Shown here: piece after piece, positions 15,580 to 24,103 of the stretch | Layout of the letters: each line of letters starts with the position of its first letter | Position numbering within the stretch: position 1 is the stretch's first letter | From: an uncultured Mucilaginibacter sp. | GTDB lineage: Bacteria > Bacteroidota > Bacteroidia > Sphingobacteriales > Sphingobacteriaceae | Direction: 5' to 3' | DNA: 64,000 bases | Assembly: GCA_913775265.1 (NCBI GenBank) | Contig: CAJYJH010000094.1 | Location: 1 to 64,000 of the forward strand | The notes under the pieces: model-generated | Seen by the model: only the letters and a program-made list of their open reading frames with translations | What the model was told of the DNA's origin: nothing | The model's database searches: none | Made by a program: the position numbers and the translations under genes

Positions 15580-18015
15580 CTATTTTACTTGGGCAGTTTG
15601 AGTAGGTTTGGCGCTTTTAACGTATTTGTTCATCCACTCGTTTTGTTCCCAAAGTTTGTGCATCAGATTTTCGCGACCGCGGTAACCGTGGGCTTCGTAA
15701 GGTAAAAACACAAAGCGTACCGTACCACCAAAGCCTTTAACAGCAGCAAACAAACGCTCGCTGTTAATAGGATAGGTACCGGTATTATCGTCGGCATCAC
15801 CATGAATTAGCAGTAATGGCGTTTTTATCTGGTTGGCAAAGCTAAACGGACTCATATCATAGTACAATTTAGGATCGTCCCAGTAAGTACGCTCTTCGTT
15901 TTGGAAACCAAAAGGTGTTAGGGTACGGTTGTAGGCACCGCTTTCGGCAAGGCCCGCTTTAAACAGGTTGGTATGTGCCAGTAAGTTGGCAGTCATGAAG
16001 GCGCCATAGCTATGGCCGCCTACAGCTACGCGGTTACGGTCGCCTACGCCTAAGTCGGCTAATTTGTTAATCGCTGCGGTAGCATTCATGGTTAGCTGCT
16101 CCACAAAGGTATCGTTCGGTTTTTTGCCATCGCGAGCTACGATCGGCATCGAGGCATTATCCAGTACTGCATAACCCTGGGTCACGAAAAAGATCGGGCC
16201 GCCCGGATTAATAGTGATAAAGCGGTCTTTAGATCCACGGATCTGTGCTGCATCATCGGCAGAGTTAAACTCGGCAGGGTAAGCCCAAATGAGCACCGGC
16301 AGCGGACCATCTTTTTCTTTGTTGTAACCTTTGGGTAAATACAGGTCGCCGGTCATATCCACGCCGTCTGAGCGTTTATACTGTATCTTTTGTTTAGTAA
16401 CACCCTGCATTTGCGGATAAGGGTTAGTAAACGAGGTGATTTTCTGATCAGCAATACGCAGCATCAGGTTTTTGATGTAGTAGTTGGGTACCTCGGTCTG
16501 CGTTTCGCGACGGGTAACTAAGGTTAGTTTAGCCGGGTCAATCACATCAGTCACATACTCATACTGTCCCTCGTTACAACGCCAAATGATGTCGTTCTTT
16601 TTAGTGTTTAAGTCAAACTTAGCCAGGAAAGGTAAATCGCCTTTTGCCGATGAGCCGGTAATGTTATTCATTAACAGCTTAGAGCCATTATCAACGGTAA
16701 CAATAACGTCGCGTCCGAACTTGTTTTTGTCGGTAACGGGTTCGCCGGGGTTGCCGTAAACGTCGGTTTGGTTACGGTCCCATAGTTTCTCGAGTTTACC
16801 TGTGCTTGGGTTGTAGCGGCTAACACGGGTGCTTTGTTTTGAGCGTAAACCTTCGTATACCAAAGCTAAATCTGCATTGCCCCACTGCACGTTACGGAAA
16901 CGTTGTTCGGTTTTAAACAACTCTTTAGGATCACCTGTGAACGGTGCTGCTAAAGCGTAAACGGCATCATGAAAATCTACCTTTTTACGGATCAAACCGC
17001 TGTCTAAAGGCATAGCCCACGTAAGCGTAGCAGGTTCATCATCGCGCCAGTCAAAACTGCGGGGCACATTCTGCATGTTATCATAACCCGATGGCCTTAC
17101 CTCGCCCGATGGCAGGTTGGCTACGGTTTTAAGTACCTTACCGCTCAAATCGGTCACGGTAACAGTCGACGGGAAACCTGCCGCCGTTACCAGGTACGAG
17201 AAAGGCTTGTGCAGGGTGCGTACCAGCATATATTTTTTATCCGGCGATAGTGCAGCCGAGGCATAAATAGCCGGTTTACCTACCGGAGTTTCCACCCCAT
17301 TTTTGTTGATCACCAACTGCGAAGTGCCGTAAAACTCAAATAGTTTTTCGTCGTATGGGGTTTTAATTAAATCCTGGTAAGTAACGCTCGGGGCAGATTT
17401 ACCTAAGTTTTGCTGCACCACCGGACCTGTTGGCGATAGCGGTTTTACCGGAGCCATGCTGGCTGGTTTGGCAATTACCCGATATAGTAAGCTGTTATTG
17501 TCTACCCAGGTAGCGCCGCCGCCCATCACATTGTTAAGCGGAAGCTTATTAATTTTGGTAGCTTTTTGTGTAGCGATATTGATGACGTACAAGTCAACTC
17601 CCTTGGCGTTAGTTTGAATAACCGCCAGTTTAGACTGGTCGGGGCTCCACGAGGCACCGCCAACATTTAAACCTGCCGGTAAACCGGTGATTGGATAAGT
17701 TTTGCCGGTTTTAATATTTTTAAGGCTTAATCCGCTATAGGAGATTACCTGTCTGCTGGGCGCAAAATTGTTAGGGTTGATGCGCATACCCGCAATACGC
17801 ATTTCCGGACGGGCCAATTCCTCAACCGATGGTAGCGCATTGCGTTGGCTCAGCAACATCCACTCACCTTTACCGTCAATGTTTACTGATGGGGTAGGTT
17901 TGGCCAAAAGCAGATCAGTCATGGCCTGCGGCGGCTTTTGGTACACAACTGCATCCTGGGCGTTTGCCCACAAGCCGGTTGTGATAAATAAAGCACACAA
18001 TAAAGTTTTTTTCAT
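15580..18015 (-). CDS. S9 family serine peptidase (prolyl oligopeptidase / glutamyl endopeptidase type)
   Basis: An 811-residue secreted peptidase. A signal peptide (MKKTLLCALFITTGLWANAQ) is followed by a beta-propeller (about 40-520) and an alpha/beta-hydrolase domain. The catalytic triad is visible: S669 in GGHSYGAF, Asp in IHGDADDNTG and His in YEAHGYRGRE. The stretch LLAHTNLFKAGLAESGAYN with LTPFGFQNEERTYW resembles the S9D glutamyl-endopeptidase group rather than classic DPP4. It would cut short peptides in the periplasm. It is a single-gene unit with a strong terminator; no promoter element is obvious upstream. Confidence 0.9.
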   Translation of the reverse strand: MKKTLLCALFITTGLWANAQDAVVYQKPPQAMTDLLLAKPTPSVNIDGKGEWMLLSQRNALPSVEELARPEMRIAGMRINPNNFAPSRQVISYSGLSLKNIKTGKTYPITGLPAGLNVGGASWSPDQSKLAVIQTNAKGVDLYVINIATQKATKINKLPLNNVMGGGATWVDNNSLLYRVIAKPASMAPVKPLSPTGPVVQQNLGKSAPSVTYQDLIKTPYDEKLFEFYGTSQLVINKNGVETPVGKPAIYASAALSPDKKYMLVRTLHKPFSYLVTAAGFPSTVTVTDLSGKVLKTVANLPSGEVRPSGYDNMQNVPRSFDWRDDEPATLTWAMPLDSGLIRKKVDFHDAVYALAAPFTGDPKELFKTEQRFRNVQWGNADLALVYEGLRSKQSTRVSRYNPSTGKLEKLWDRNQTDVYGNPGEPVTDKNKFGRDVIVTVDNGSKLLMNNITGSSAKGDLPFLAKFDLNTKKNDIIWRCNEGQYEYVTDVIDPAKLTLVTRRETQTEVPNYYIKNLMLRIADQKITSFTNPYPQMQGVTKQKIQYKRSDGVDMTGDLYLPKGYNKEKDGPLPVLIWAYPAEFNSADDAAQIRGSKDRFITINPGGPIFFVTQGYAVLDNASMPIVARDGKKPNDTFVEQLTMNATAAINKLADLGVGDRNRVAVGGHSYGAFMTANLLAHTNLFKAGLAESGAYNRTLTPFGFQNEERTYWDDPKLYYDMSPFSFANQIKTPLLLIHGDADDNTGTYPINSERLFAAVKGFGGTVRFVFLPYEAHGYRGRENLMHKLWEQNEWMNKYVKSAKPTQTAQVK

Positions 18016-18139
18016 ACAGAATTAGTTAAATGAAAGTTTGCTGAGTTGAATGTAACTAAATCTGTACGAAAGCCATATTTTGGAGCTTTATGCATCGTCT
18101 TTTTTACACAAAACTCCGGCGATGGCTAAAACAATGTGC

Positions 18140-18826
18140 TTATAGTTGCGTCAACCGCACCAGATACTGAGCAAACTCATCTTCATATAAAATTTCGACC
18201 TCAAAGCCTGCGCGAGTGGCTACATCATTTAAGGTATTCATATCAACATATAACCAGTTAAACCAATCGGTTTTATGGCCTTTATATTCGTATTGATAGG
18301 CAATTTCTCCGTAGTAGCCAGTTTCAGGTATTTTGCCTTCGTACAGATAGGCCACATCCGATGAATCAAACAACACCTGCCCGCCTTCGGCAAGTAACGT
18401 TTTAAAGTGTTGTAATAAATTTTCGAGTCCTGTTAGATCACCGCCCAAGCCAATACCGTTCATCAATAATAGCAGGGTGTCAAAACGTTCACCCGTGAAC
18501 TTGAAAACATCCCCGGCCAAAGCTTCTTTTACCCCGCGTTGCTGCATTACTTCAACTGCTAAGGGTGATATATCTAACGCCGTAACGTCGTAACCACGCT
18601 CTTGTAATTCCAGCACGTGGCTGCCTGCGCCTGCGCCGATGTCCAGCACCTTGCCGCGACACTCATTCAGAGCCGACCATTCTAAATCGGGCATGTCGTC
18701 TTCTACTCTAAAATAGGCTTCGACGGGCATAGGCTCTTTGGGCCCGTATTGATTATGAATCCACAGTTTGCCTGGTGTTTGCTGATGATGGTAATCGTAC
18801 AATGCTTTGCCCAGAATATCTTTCAT
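18140..18826 (-). CDS. Class I SAM-dependent methyltransferase
   Basis: A 228-residue cytoplasmic methyltransferase with motif I VLDIGAGAGSHVLEL, post-I VTALDISPLAVEVM and motif II-like FDTLLLLMNGIGL; the substrate is unknown. The start at 18826 (MKDILGKALYDY) is chosen because a perfect -7 element (TACCTTTG on the minus strand, 18838-18831) sits four bases upstream. A start 13 codons further out would lie upstream of that promoter. It is divergent from the DUF92 gene. Confidence 0.88.
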   Translation of the reverse strand: MKDILGKALYDYHHQQTPGKLWIHNQYGPKEPMPVEAYFRVEDDMPDLEWSALNECRGKVLDIGAGAGSHVLELQERGYDVTALDISPLAVEVMQQRGVKEALAGDVFKFTGERFDTLLLLMNGIGLGGDLTGLENLLQHFKTLLAEGGQVLFDSSDVAYLYEGKIPETGYYGEIAYQYEYKGHKTDWFNWLYVDMNTLNDVATRAGFEVEILYEDEFAQYLVRLTQL

Positions 18827-18830
18827 AAGG

Positions 18831-18838
18831 CAAAGGTA
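18831..18838 (-). promoter_or_regulatory. -7 promoter element giving a nearly leaderless transcript
   Basis: The minus strand reads TACCTTTG, identical to the element in front of msrC and at the same distance (four bases) from the start codon. This decides the methyltransferase start. Confidence 0.5.
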
Positions 18839-18918
18839 AATGAACCTGCCATTTTTCGAGGTCATAACTTAAAGTGTCGATCGCAAAAGTTGTTATGGCT
18901 ATCTTTACATCATTATAT

Positions 18919-19641
18919 ATGCCAGTTAGTTCCAATTTACTACTTCCTTTAATCATCATCACCGGAGGTATGGTGTTGAGTGTGTATTTTAAAAAATTGA
19001 CCATTTCGGCTGCGCTAACAGGTGGTACCTGTGCAGTGCTGCTTACGTTAAGTGCCGGGGTTACCGGACTGATGCTGATGACAGTTTTTTTCCTATTAGG
19101 GACTGCGTCAACGGCTTGGCAAAAAGAAAAAAAGCAACGTTTAAAAGCCGCCGAAGCCGACGGCGGACAACGCAAAGCCAGCCAAGTGCTGGCTAATGCT
19201 GGTGTAGCTGCTTTGGCAGGAGCTTTGGCTTTAATATTTCAATCAGCTGTTGATGTTTGCCGTTTGATGATCGGAGCCTGTTTTGCCGCCGCTACGGCGG
19301 ATACACTGGCGTCTGAATTAGGTATGGTTTACGGCCGACGGTTTTTCAATATCAGCACTTTTAAAGCTGATCAGGCCGGATTAGATGGAGTGATAAGTTT
19401 AGAAGGTACGTTGATTGGCTTAGCGGGAAGTGCCGTGATTGCCTGTGTTTATGCCGTAGGCTTTGGGTTGGACAGGCATTTTGTCATCCTGCTGGCTGCC
19501 GGTACTTTGGGTAATTTTACTGACTCGATATTGGGCGCCGTTTTAGAACGCAAAGGCTTACTAAAGAACGATGCGGTTAATTTTCTCAATACTTTGGCAG
19601 CAGCGTTATTTGCTTTGATTGCTGAGCTTTTGCTGAATTAA
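18919..19641 (+). CDS. DUF92 family integral membrane protein
   Basis: A membrane protein of about 240 residues with six or so hydrophobic helices, belonging to DUF92 (TIGR00297 group). Typical segments are GTASTAWQKEKKQR, the ATADTLASELGMVYG motif with its Asp and Glu, and AGTLGNFTDSILGAVLERKG near the C-terminus. The plant member VTE6 is a phytyl-phosphate kinase, so a prenyl-phosphate kinase activity is possible; bacterial members are uncharacterised. The ATG at 18919 is preferred; a GTG at 18874 would add 15 residues. TATCTTTA at 18900-18907 is one base from the -7 consensus. It is divergent from the methyltransferase. Confidence 0.82.
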   Translation: MPVSSNLLLPLIIITGGMVLSVYFKKLTISAALTGGTCAVLLTLSAGVTGLMLMTVFFLLGTASTAWQKEKKQRLKAAEADGGQRKASQVLANAGVAALAGALALIFQSAVDVCRLMIGACFAAATADTLASELGMVYGRRFFNISTFKADQAGLDGVISLEGTLIGLAGSAVIACVYAVGFGLDRHFVILLAAGTLGNFTDSILGAVLERKGLLKNDAVNFLNTLAAALFALIAELLLN

Positions 19642-19660
19642 GGGTTACTACTAAACAAAA

Positions 19661-19686
19661 TAGGCGGTGTTCTACAACACCGCTTA
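19661..19686 (+). terminator. Terminator between convergent DUF92 and SDR genes
   Basis: GCGGTGTT (19664-19671) pairs perfectly with AACACCGC (19676-19683) around a 4-base loop, with A-rich and TTA-rich flanks. It lies midway between the two convergent stops. Confidence 0.75.
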
Positions 19687-19706
19687 TAGTCATCATTAAA
19701 TTTTAT

Positions 19707-20717
19707 TTATGGCTGACCGCCACCACCTGCTGCACCATAAACTTGTCCGGTTGCATAGCTGGCATCACTGGCAGCTAATTGTACGTATATAGAGGCCAAC
19801 TCGACAGGTTGCCCCGGACGGCCCAGCGGTGTTTGGCCGCCAAAGCTTTTTAGTTTTTCTTGAGTGGCACCGCCACTCACTTGTAATGGTGTCCAGATGG
19901 GGCCGGGGGCCACACCATTTACCCTGATTCCTTTTGGCCCTAACTGCTTGGCTAACGACTTTACAAAATTCATGGTTGCTGCTTTGGTTTGAGCATAATC
20001 GTACAAATCGGGTGATGGATCATAAGCCTGTTCGGACGTAGTACCAATAATGGCCGAGCCCGGTTTTAAGTGCGGTAAGGCTGCTTTAATGATCCAGAAC
20101 GGAGCATAGATATTAGTCTTCATGGTCGCATCAAAATCTTCGCTGCTTACATCCAAGATTGACTGACGTGCCTGCTGACGAGCCGCGTTACTGACCACAA
20201 TGTCCAACCCACCTAAGCCGCTAACCGCTTCTGATACCAATCGTTGGCAAAATGCCTCGGTACGTAAGTCGCCTGGAATGGCTACTGCTTTACGCCCCGC
20301 TGCTTTAATCAAAGCTACCACTTCTTTAGCGTCTGCTTCTTCGGCAGGCAAATAATTAATGGCCACATCAGCCCCCTCACGGGCATAGGCAATAGCCGCT
20401 GCACGACCCATGCCTGAATCGCCACCGGTTATTAAGGCTTTACGCCCGGCCAAACGACCTGATCCTTTATAACTGGTTTCGCCATGATCGGGTTTCGGAT
20501 CCATTTGTCCGGCCAAGCCCGGCCATGGTTGTGATTGGCCTTTAAATGGTGGTTTGGGGTATTTGCTGGTAGGGTCTTGCAGAGCTGCACTTGCGGCACC
20601 TGCCACAGCACCTTCACTACTTTCGGCTGCAAAAACAGGGGCAATGGCGGTAGCGGCTAAGCCAGCTCCCAGTCCGCCAATCAGTATGCGCCTGTTTTGT
20701 TTATCTTTTTCGTTCAT
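19707..20717 (-). CDS. Short-chain dehydrogenase/reductase with N-terminal Tat-like signal
   Basis: A 336-residue SDR oxidoreductase of the YghA/general stress protein 39 group. The Rossmann motif is GGDSGMGRAAAIA (NAD(P)-binding), the catalytic Ser lies in IGTTSEQAY and the YxxxK motif is YDYAQTKAA, followed by NGVAPGPIWTP. An N-terminal extension (residues 1-30) has a twin-arginine start NRRILIGGLGAG and a hydrophobic stretch ending VFAAES, which suggests export in folded form with its cofactor. It is not a full Tat consensus. The extension and a Pro-rich linker (KPPFKGQSQPWPG) are typical of this subgroup. The substrate is unknown. Confidence 0.87.
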   Translation of the reverse strand: MNEKDKQNRRILIGGLGAGLAATAIAPVFAAESSEGAVAGAASAALQDPTSKYPKPPFKGQSQPWPGLAGQMDPKPDHGETSYKGSGRLAGRKALITGGDSGMGRAAAIAYAREGADVAINYLPAEEADAKEVVALIKAAGRKAVAIPGDLRTEAFCQRLVSEAVSGLGGLDIVVSNAARQQARQSILDVSSEDFDATMKTNIYAPFWIIKAALPHLKPGSAIIGTTSEQAYDPSPDLYDYAQTKAATMNFVKSLAKQLGPKGIRVNGVAPGPIWTPLQVSGGATQEKLKSFGGQTPLGRPGQPVELASIYVQLAASDASYATGQVYGAAGGGGQP

Positions 20718-20843
20718 TTTAGTTAAGTTTTTTAATAAGTATTAAAATAACCGAATGGTTATTAATTGGTTTTTAATGATTTTTACTTTCTACAACTATC
20801 CTGTTTGGTAGTCGAAGTCTTTCAAATAAAAAGGTTAAAATAA

Positions 20844-20879
20844 TAAAAAGGCCGCTCAGGGATGATCCTGAACGGCCTT
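20844..20879 (-). terminator. Terminator of the minus-strand PL1-like gene
   Basis: AAGGCCGCTCAGG (20848-20860) pairs with CCTGAACGGCCTT (20867-20879), 12 of 13 positions, with a 6-base loop. The minus strand continues into T residues. Confidence 0.8.
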
Positions 20880-20902
20880 GAAAACATCAATGAGTTTAAG
20901 CG

Positions 20903-22552
20903 TTATTTACCAGCAGCCGGTACTACTTTATCCAAGTCGACAACACTGTTTAAATAAACTTCGATATTAGTATAGCCGTTGCCGTTTTTAGCAAGCTTGC
21001 TGGCATCTGCCGCGCTGCGCGGATTAAGACCGTGTTGCGTTTCGTACGCGTCGGGCATACCATCATTGTCGCTGTCTTTGTAAGGTGTACCTTTGTATTC
21101 AGGATAGCCACCTACCTGGGCAGGATCAGTAATGATACCTTGTTTATATGAGTCGTCGGGCAAACGGTGCTTAATAAACTCTTTGCCTTTGCTATTAGCT
21201 GTGCCTTCTACGTAAACAATCTTGCCGGTTTTAACCACTTTAACAATACGGCTGTCTACCGCGTCGCGTTTAGGTAAGGTAGCACCTACATTGTCTAACA
21301 CATAAGCGTAAGCATCATTAGCTGAAAGCGTTTTCACTTTAGCCATCGCAAACGGTTTGTCAGATCTGATGCTGTCTGTATATCGCCCGGCATCAGGCAT
21401 ATCGCCAATTTGTATACCGCCGTCCCAGTTATTTTTGGTTACCCGTTCGTTGCCTTCCATAATGTTACCGTTGGCATAAACGCGTCCAAACAAAGTCGAT
21501 TTATCTTTGGCCCGGCCAGACTCCGGTTTTAATATACGGTGACCAATCGGTTTATCTAAAGGCGTAATGGGGCCTGGCTTAAAATAGTTGTTGATGAAGT
21601 TGAAGAACGAATTGTTATCGCCGCCATCAGCACTACGGTTCCACCAGTTAAATACCACGTTGTTAACAAAGCCAAAATCGCCGTACATACCGATGGAAGG
21701 GTTGCGGGCAATGTTGTTGGCCCAAAGGTTACGCATAAAGGTGCTGTTTAAGCCACCAATAGTGCTACCGAAGGCATGATTATAAGTGTCTAAAGCTTCG
21801 GAGAAGATGGAATTTTGAATAGTCACATTCACCGTAGGCATCTTTTCCTGCTTAGCGCCGTTACGGTCGTACACATGCCGGTAGATAGACATGTTTTCAT
21901 CCAGACCCCAACTGGCAGATACGTGATCAATGATGATATTACCCACCGGGTTGCCGCCCAAAGCGTCATCACGACGAGCTACATCAGTTGCGCCTCGTCT
22001 GAAGCGTAAGTAACGGATCACTACATCGTGCGTGTTAATCCAAACCGATTCGCCGGCCACGCAAACCCCATCACCCGGCGCTGTTTGGCCGGCAATGGTG
22101 ATATAAGGGGCACGGATAATTACCGGACTTTTTAAATGAATGATGCCGGCCGCGTTAAACACAATAATACGCGCGCCACCTTGTTCGCAAGCTTCGCGCA
22201 AAGTGCCCGGACCGCGGTCAGCCAAACTGGTCACTACAAAAACTTTGCCTCCACGGCCGCCTGGTGTAAATGCACCGCCGCCCTCAGCGCCCGGAAATGC
22301 CGGGATTTTGGCCTGAGGCAGATCTGAAGGCTTTGCTGCCCAGGGCACGTATGGTTTGCCCGCCTTTTCATCACGCTGGATTATGGGCAGTGCCTTTTGC
22401 CAGGCAGCGTCTGACGAGCGTTGTTCTTGCGCTAACGCCGAGTCGGCAACGGCCTGTACGGCAGGTGGTATAACAGGGTACTGTGCATGTGCGTATTGAT
22501 TAGCACACAAGGCAGCAGCTACTACAAAAAAGCCTACTAAATTTTTTTTCAT
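20903..22552 (-). CDS. PL1-like pectate lyase family protein, secreted (copy 1)
   Basis: A secreted right-handed beta-helix protein of the pectate-lyase superfamily (PL1-like) that would cut de-esterified homogalacturonan or a related uronic-acid backbone by beta-elimination. After the signal peptide (MKKNLVGFFVVAAALCANQY) come AFPGAEGGGAFTPGGRGGKV, GPGTLREACEQGGARIIVFN, YITIAGQTAPGDGVCV and DHVSASWGLDENMSIYR. Near the C-terminus is a calcium-loop-like DSDNDGMPDAYETQHGLNP. ATG codons at 22552 and 22555 are both plausible; an in-frame start 27 codons upstream lacks a signal sequence. It is paralogous to the lyase at 52669 throughout. It is the only minus-strand gene of the sugar region. Confidence 0.85.
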   Translation of the reverse strand: MKKNLVGFFVVAAALCANQYAHAQYPVIPPAVQAVADSALAQEQRSSDAAWQKALPIIQRDEKAGKPYVPWAAKPSDLPQAKIPAFPGAEGGGAFTPGGRGGKVFVVTSLADRGPGTLREACEQGGARIIVFNAAGIIHLKSPVIIRAPYITIAGQTAPGDGVCVAGESVWINTHDVVIRYLRFRRGATDVARRDDALGGNPVGNIIIDHVSASWGLDENMSIYRHVYDRNGAKQEKMPTVNVTIQNSIFSEALDTYNHAFGSTIGGLNSTFMRNLWANNIARNPSIGMYGDFGFVNNVVFNWWNRSADGGDNNSFFNFINNYFKPGPITPLDKPIGHRILKPESGRAKDKSTLFGRVYANGNIMEGNERVTKNNWDGGIQIGDMPDAGRYTDSIRSDKPFAMAKVKTLSANDAYAYVLDNVGATLPKRDAVDSRIVKVVKTGKIVYVEGTANSKGKEFIKHRLPDDSYKQGIITDPAQVGGYPEYKGTPYKDSDNDGMPDAYETQHGLNPRSAADASKLAKNGNGYTNIEVYLNSVVDLDKVVPAAGK

Positions 22553-22555
22553 CAT

Positions 22556-23194
22556 GAGTTTATTGGAGCATTCAAAATTCAGGTTCTGGAGGTGACGTTG
22601 CCCGTTTAAGCGATCCACCACAGGAAATAAAAGCATTGGTTCTGGTTCAAATATCCATGGCGAATGTAATGTAAGGTTACAGTATATTTTCTATTACTTA
22701 TATCATATTATCATGCAGTCTTAAAGTTGGTAAAAATGCGGTGACATTACACGGATGTGAAAAATTATCTCGTTCGTTGTATTATTCCTGAATTTGAATT
22801 TTGACGTGTTATCGCTTCAAATGAAGCTGTAACATAGAACATGTTAAGTGAGATGCGTTGTTGTCGGAAAAACTGAAGTGGGATAATTTAATATAATATC
22901 AAGCTAATAATGTATAGGTTTGTTTACAGCAAAATTTATCTCTTTGGTTAACCGATTTATAAACATTATATAAGTTTCTAACCCTCGCCGAATATTCAAT
23001 TGTCAGGCCGAAATTTTAAGCTCAATCGTAAAAACAATGTGTTTTCAATCGGATGCGTTCTTTATAGTTTTTACGCAGCTAAAGAGAGCTGAATACAATA
23101 TGACGTGCTTTTTGTCAGGTGCAATCTGCCTGTTGTTGATGCTATCCATTGATAAATTTTTATGCTAATCAAAATATTTAAGTAACCTATTCCC
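22556..23194 (+). promoter_or_regulatory. Divergent regulatory spacer of the sugar-utilisation region
   Basis: A 640-base AT-rich gap separates the minus-strand PL1-like gene from the plus-strand gene run. I see no coding potential. It contains a 26-base dyad at 22808-22833 and an exact -7 element TAGGTTTG at 22915-22922 pointing toward the plus-strand genes, about 270 bases ahead of the first start. A long leader or further promoters nearer the gene are possible. Confidence 0.5.
22808..22833. promoter_or_regulatory. Operator-like inverted repeat
   Basis: Nested symmetric arms GTTA / GCTTCA, a 2-base AA centre, then TGAAGC / TAAC: 10 of 13 pairs match. The odd positions are one unmatched dinucleotide pair and the centre. 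It lies in the divergent spacer and has no T tract, so it reads as a regulator binding site rather than a terminator. Confidence 0.45.
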
Positions 23195-24037
23195 ATGAAC
23201 AAAAAAATCGACGCACATCAGCATTTCTGGCACTATAATCCGGTCCGCGACAGCTGGATCACTGAGGATATGCAATCTATCCGGCAAGATTTCCTTCCGG
23301 GAGATTTATTACCGTCTTTAGTATATAACGGCATTCATGGTTGTATTGCTGTACAGGCTGTGCAGGCCGAGGAAGAGAATGATTTTTTGCTGCAATTGGC
23401 TGCCGAAAATAATTTCATCAGGGGTATTGTAGGTTGGGTTGACTTGCGGGCCGAAAATGTAGAAGACCGGTTGATCCATTACCGTCAGTATAAAAAGATG
23501 AAAGGTTTTCGTCATGTTTTACAGGGCGAGCCACAGCGTGATCTGATGCTTACTGATGCATTTAAACATGGTATCGGTTTATTGAGCAAGTACAGTTTTA
23601 CCTACGATATATTAATTTTTCCGGACCAGTTAAAATACGCTGCGCAGTTGGCTGCCGAATATCCTAACCAGTGTTTTGTGTTAGATCATATTGCCAAGCC
23701 GGATATTAAAAAGCAGAAGATGGAAGATTGGGCAACTGACATCCAGGCGTTGGCAAAGTTCCAGAATGTAAACTGCAAGGTTTCGGGCATGGTTACCGAG
23801 GCCGACTGGCAAGCCTGGCAGGAAGAAGATTTTACACCTTACCTGGATGTCGTGTTCGAAGCCTTCGGTCCTAAACGGGTGCTGTTTGGATCTGACTGGC
23901 CGGTTTGTATAGTAGCAGGCGGATACAACAAAATGCTGGAGATCGTAAAAAATTACGTATCCAAGTATACTACCCAGGAGCAGGCTATGTTTTGGGGCAA
24001 TAACGCCATCCGCATTTATCAGTTAGACGATAAATAA
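23195..24037 (+). CDS. Amidohydrolase 2 family sugar lactonase (L-fuconolactonase-like)
   Basis: A 280-residue cytoplasmic TIM-barrel metal-dependent hydrolase of COG3618, whose characterised members hydrolyse L-fucono- and L-rhamnono-lactones. Signatures are KIDAHQHFWHYNP at the N-terminus (metal HxH), GIVGWVDLRAEN, MKGFRHVLQGEP, FVLDHIAKP, NVNCKVSGMVTEAD and VLFGSDWPVC with the metal-binding Asp. It starts the long plus-strand run next to GH95 and GH78 genes and has a DapA-family aldolase in the same region, which fits oxidative degradation of a released 6-deoxy-hexose. The matching dehydrogenase and dehydratase are not in the window. Confidence 0.82.
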   Translation: MNKKIDAHQHFWHYNPVRDSWITEDMQSIRQDFLPGDLLPSLVYNGIHGCIAVQAVQAEEENDFLLQLAAENNFIRGIVGWVDLRAENVEDRLIHYRQYKKMKGFRHVLQGEPQRDLMLTDAFKHGIGLLSKYSFTYDILIFPDQLKYAAQLAAEYPNQCFVLDHIAKPDIKKQKMEDWATDIQALAKFQNVNCKVSGMVTEADWQAWQEEDFTPYLDVVFEAFGPKRVLFGSDWPVCIVAGGYNKMLEIVKNYVSKYTTQEQAMFWGNNAIRIYQLDDK

Positions 24038-24103
24038 ATTAATCAGCACAGCCTTTAAACTACCGGTAGCTAAAAAGATCATTAGATAGAACAGAAAGAA
24101 ATA

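Noticed and set aside
18753..19175. 140-codon minus-strand frame across the methyltransferase/DUF92 divergent region
   Set aside because: It would cover both promoters, overlaps two well-supported genes, and its translation has no recognisable domain.
19707..20717. SDR gene as the missing L-fucose dehydrogenase of the sugar pathway
   Set aside because: Its Tat-like leader and YghA/GSP39-type linker differ from cytoplasmic fucose dehydrogenases, and it lies outside the locus behind a terminator.
24060..24069. CTACCGGTAG palindrome between the lactonase and MGH1-like genes
   Set aside because: Ten symmetric bases can occur by chance, and I found no second copy or promoter beside it.
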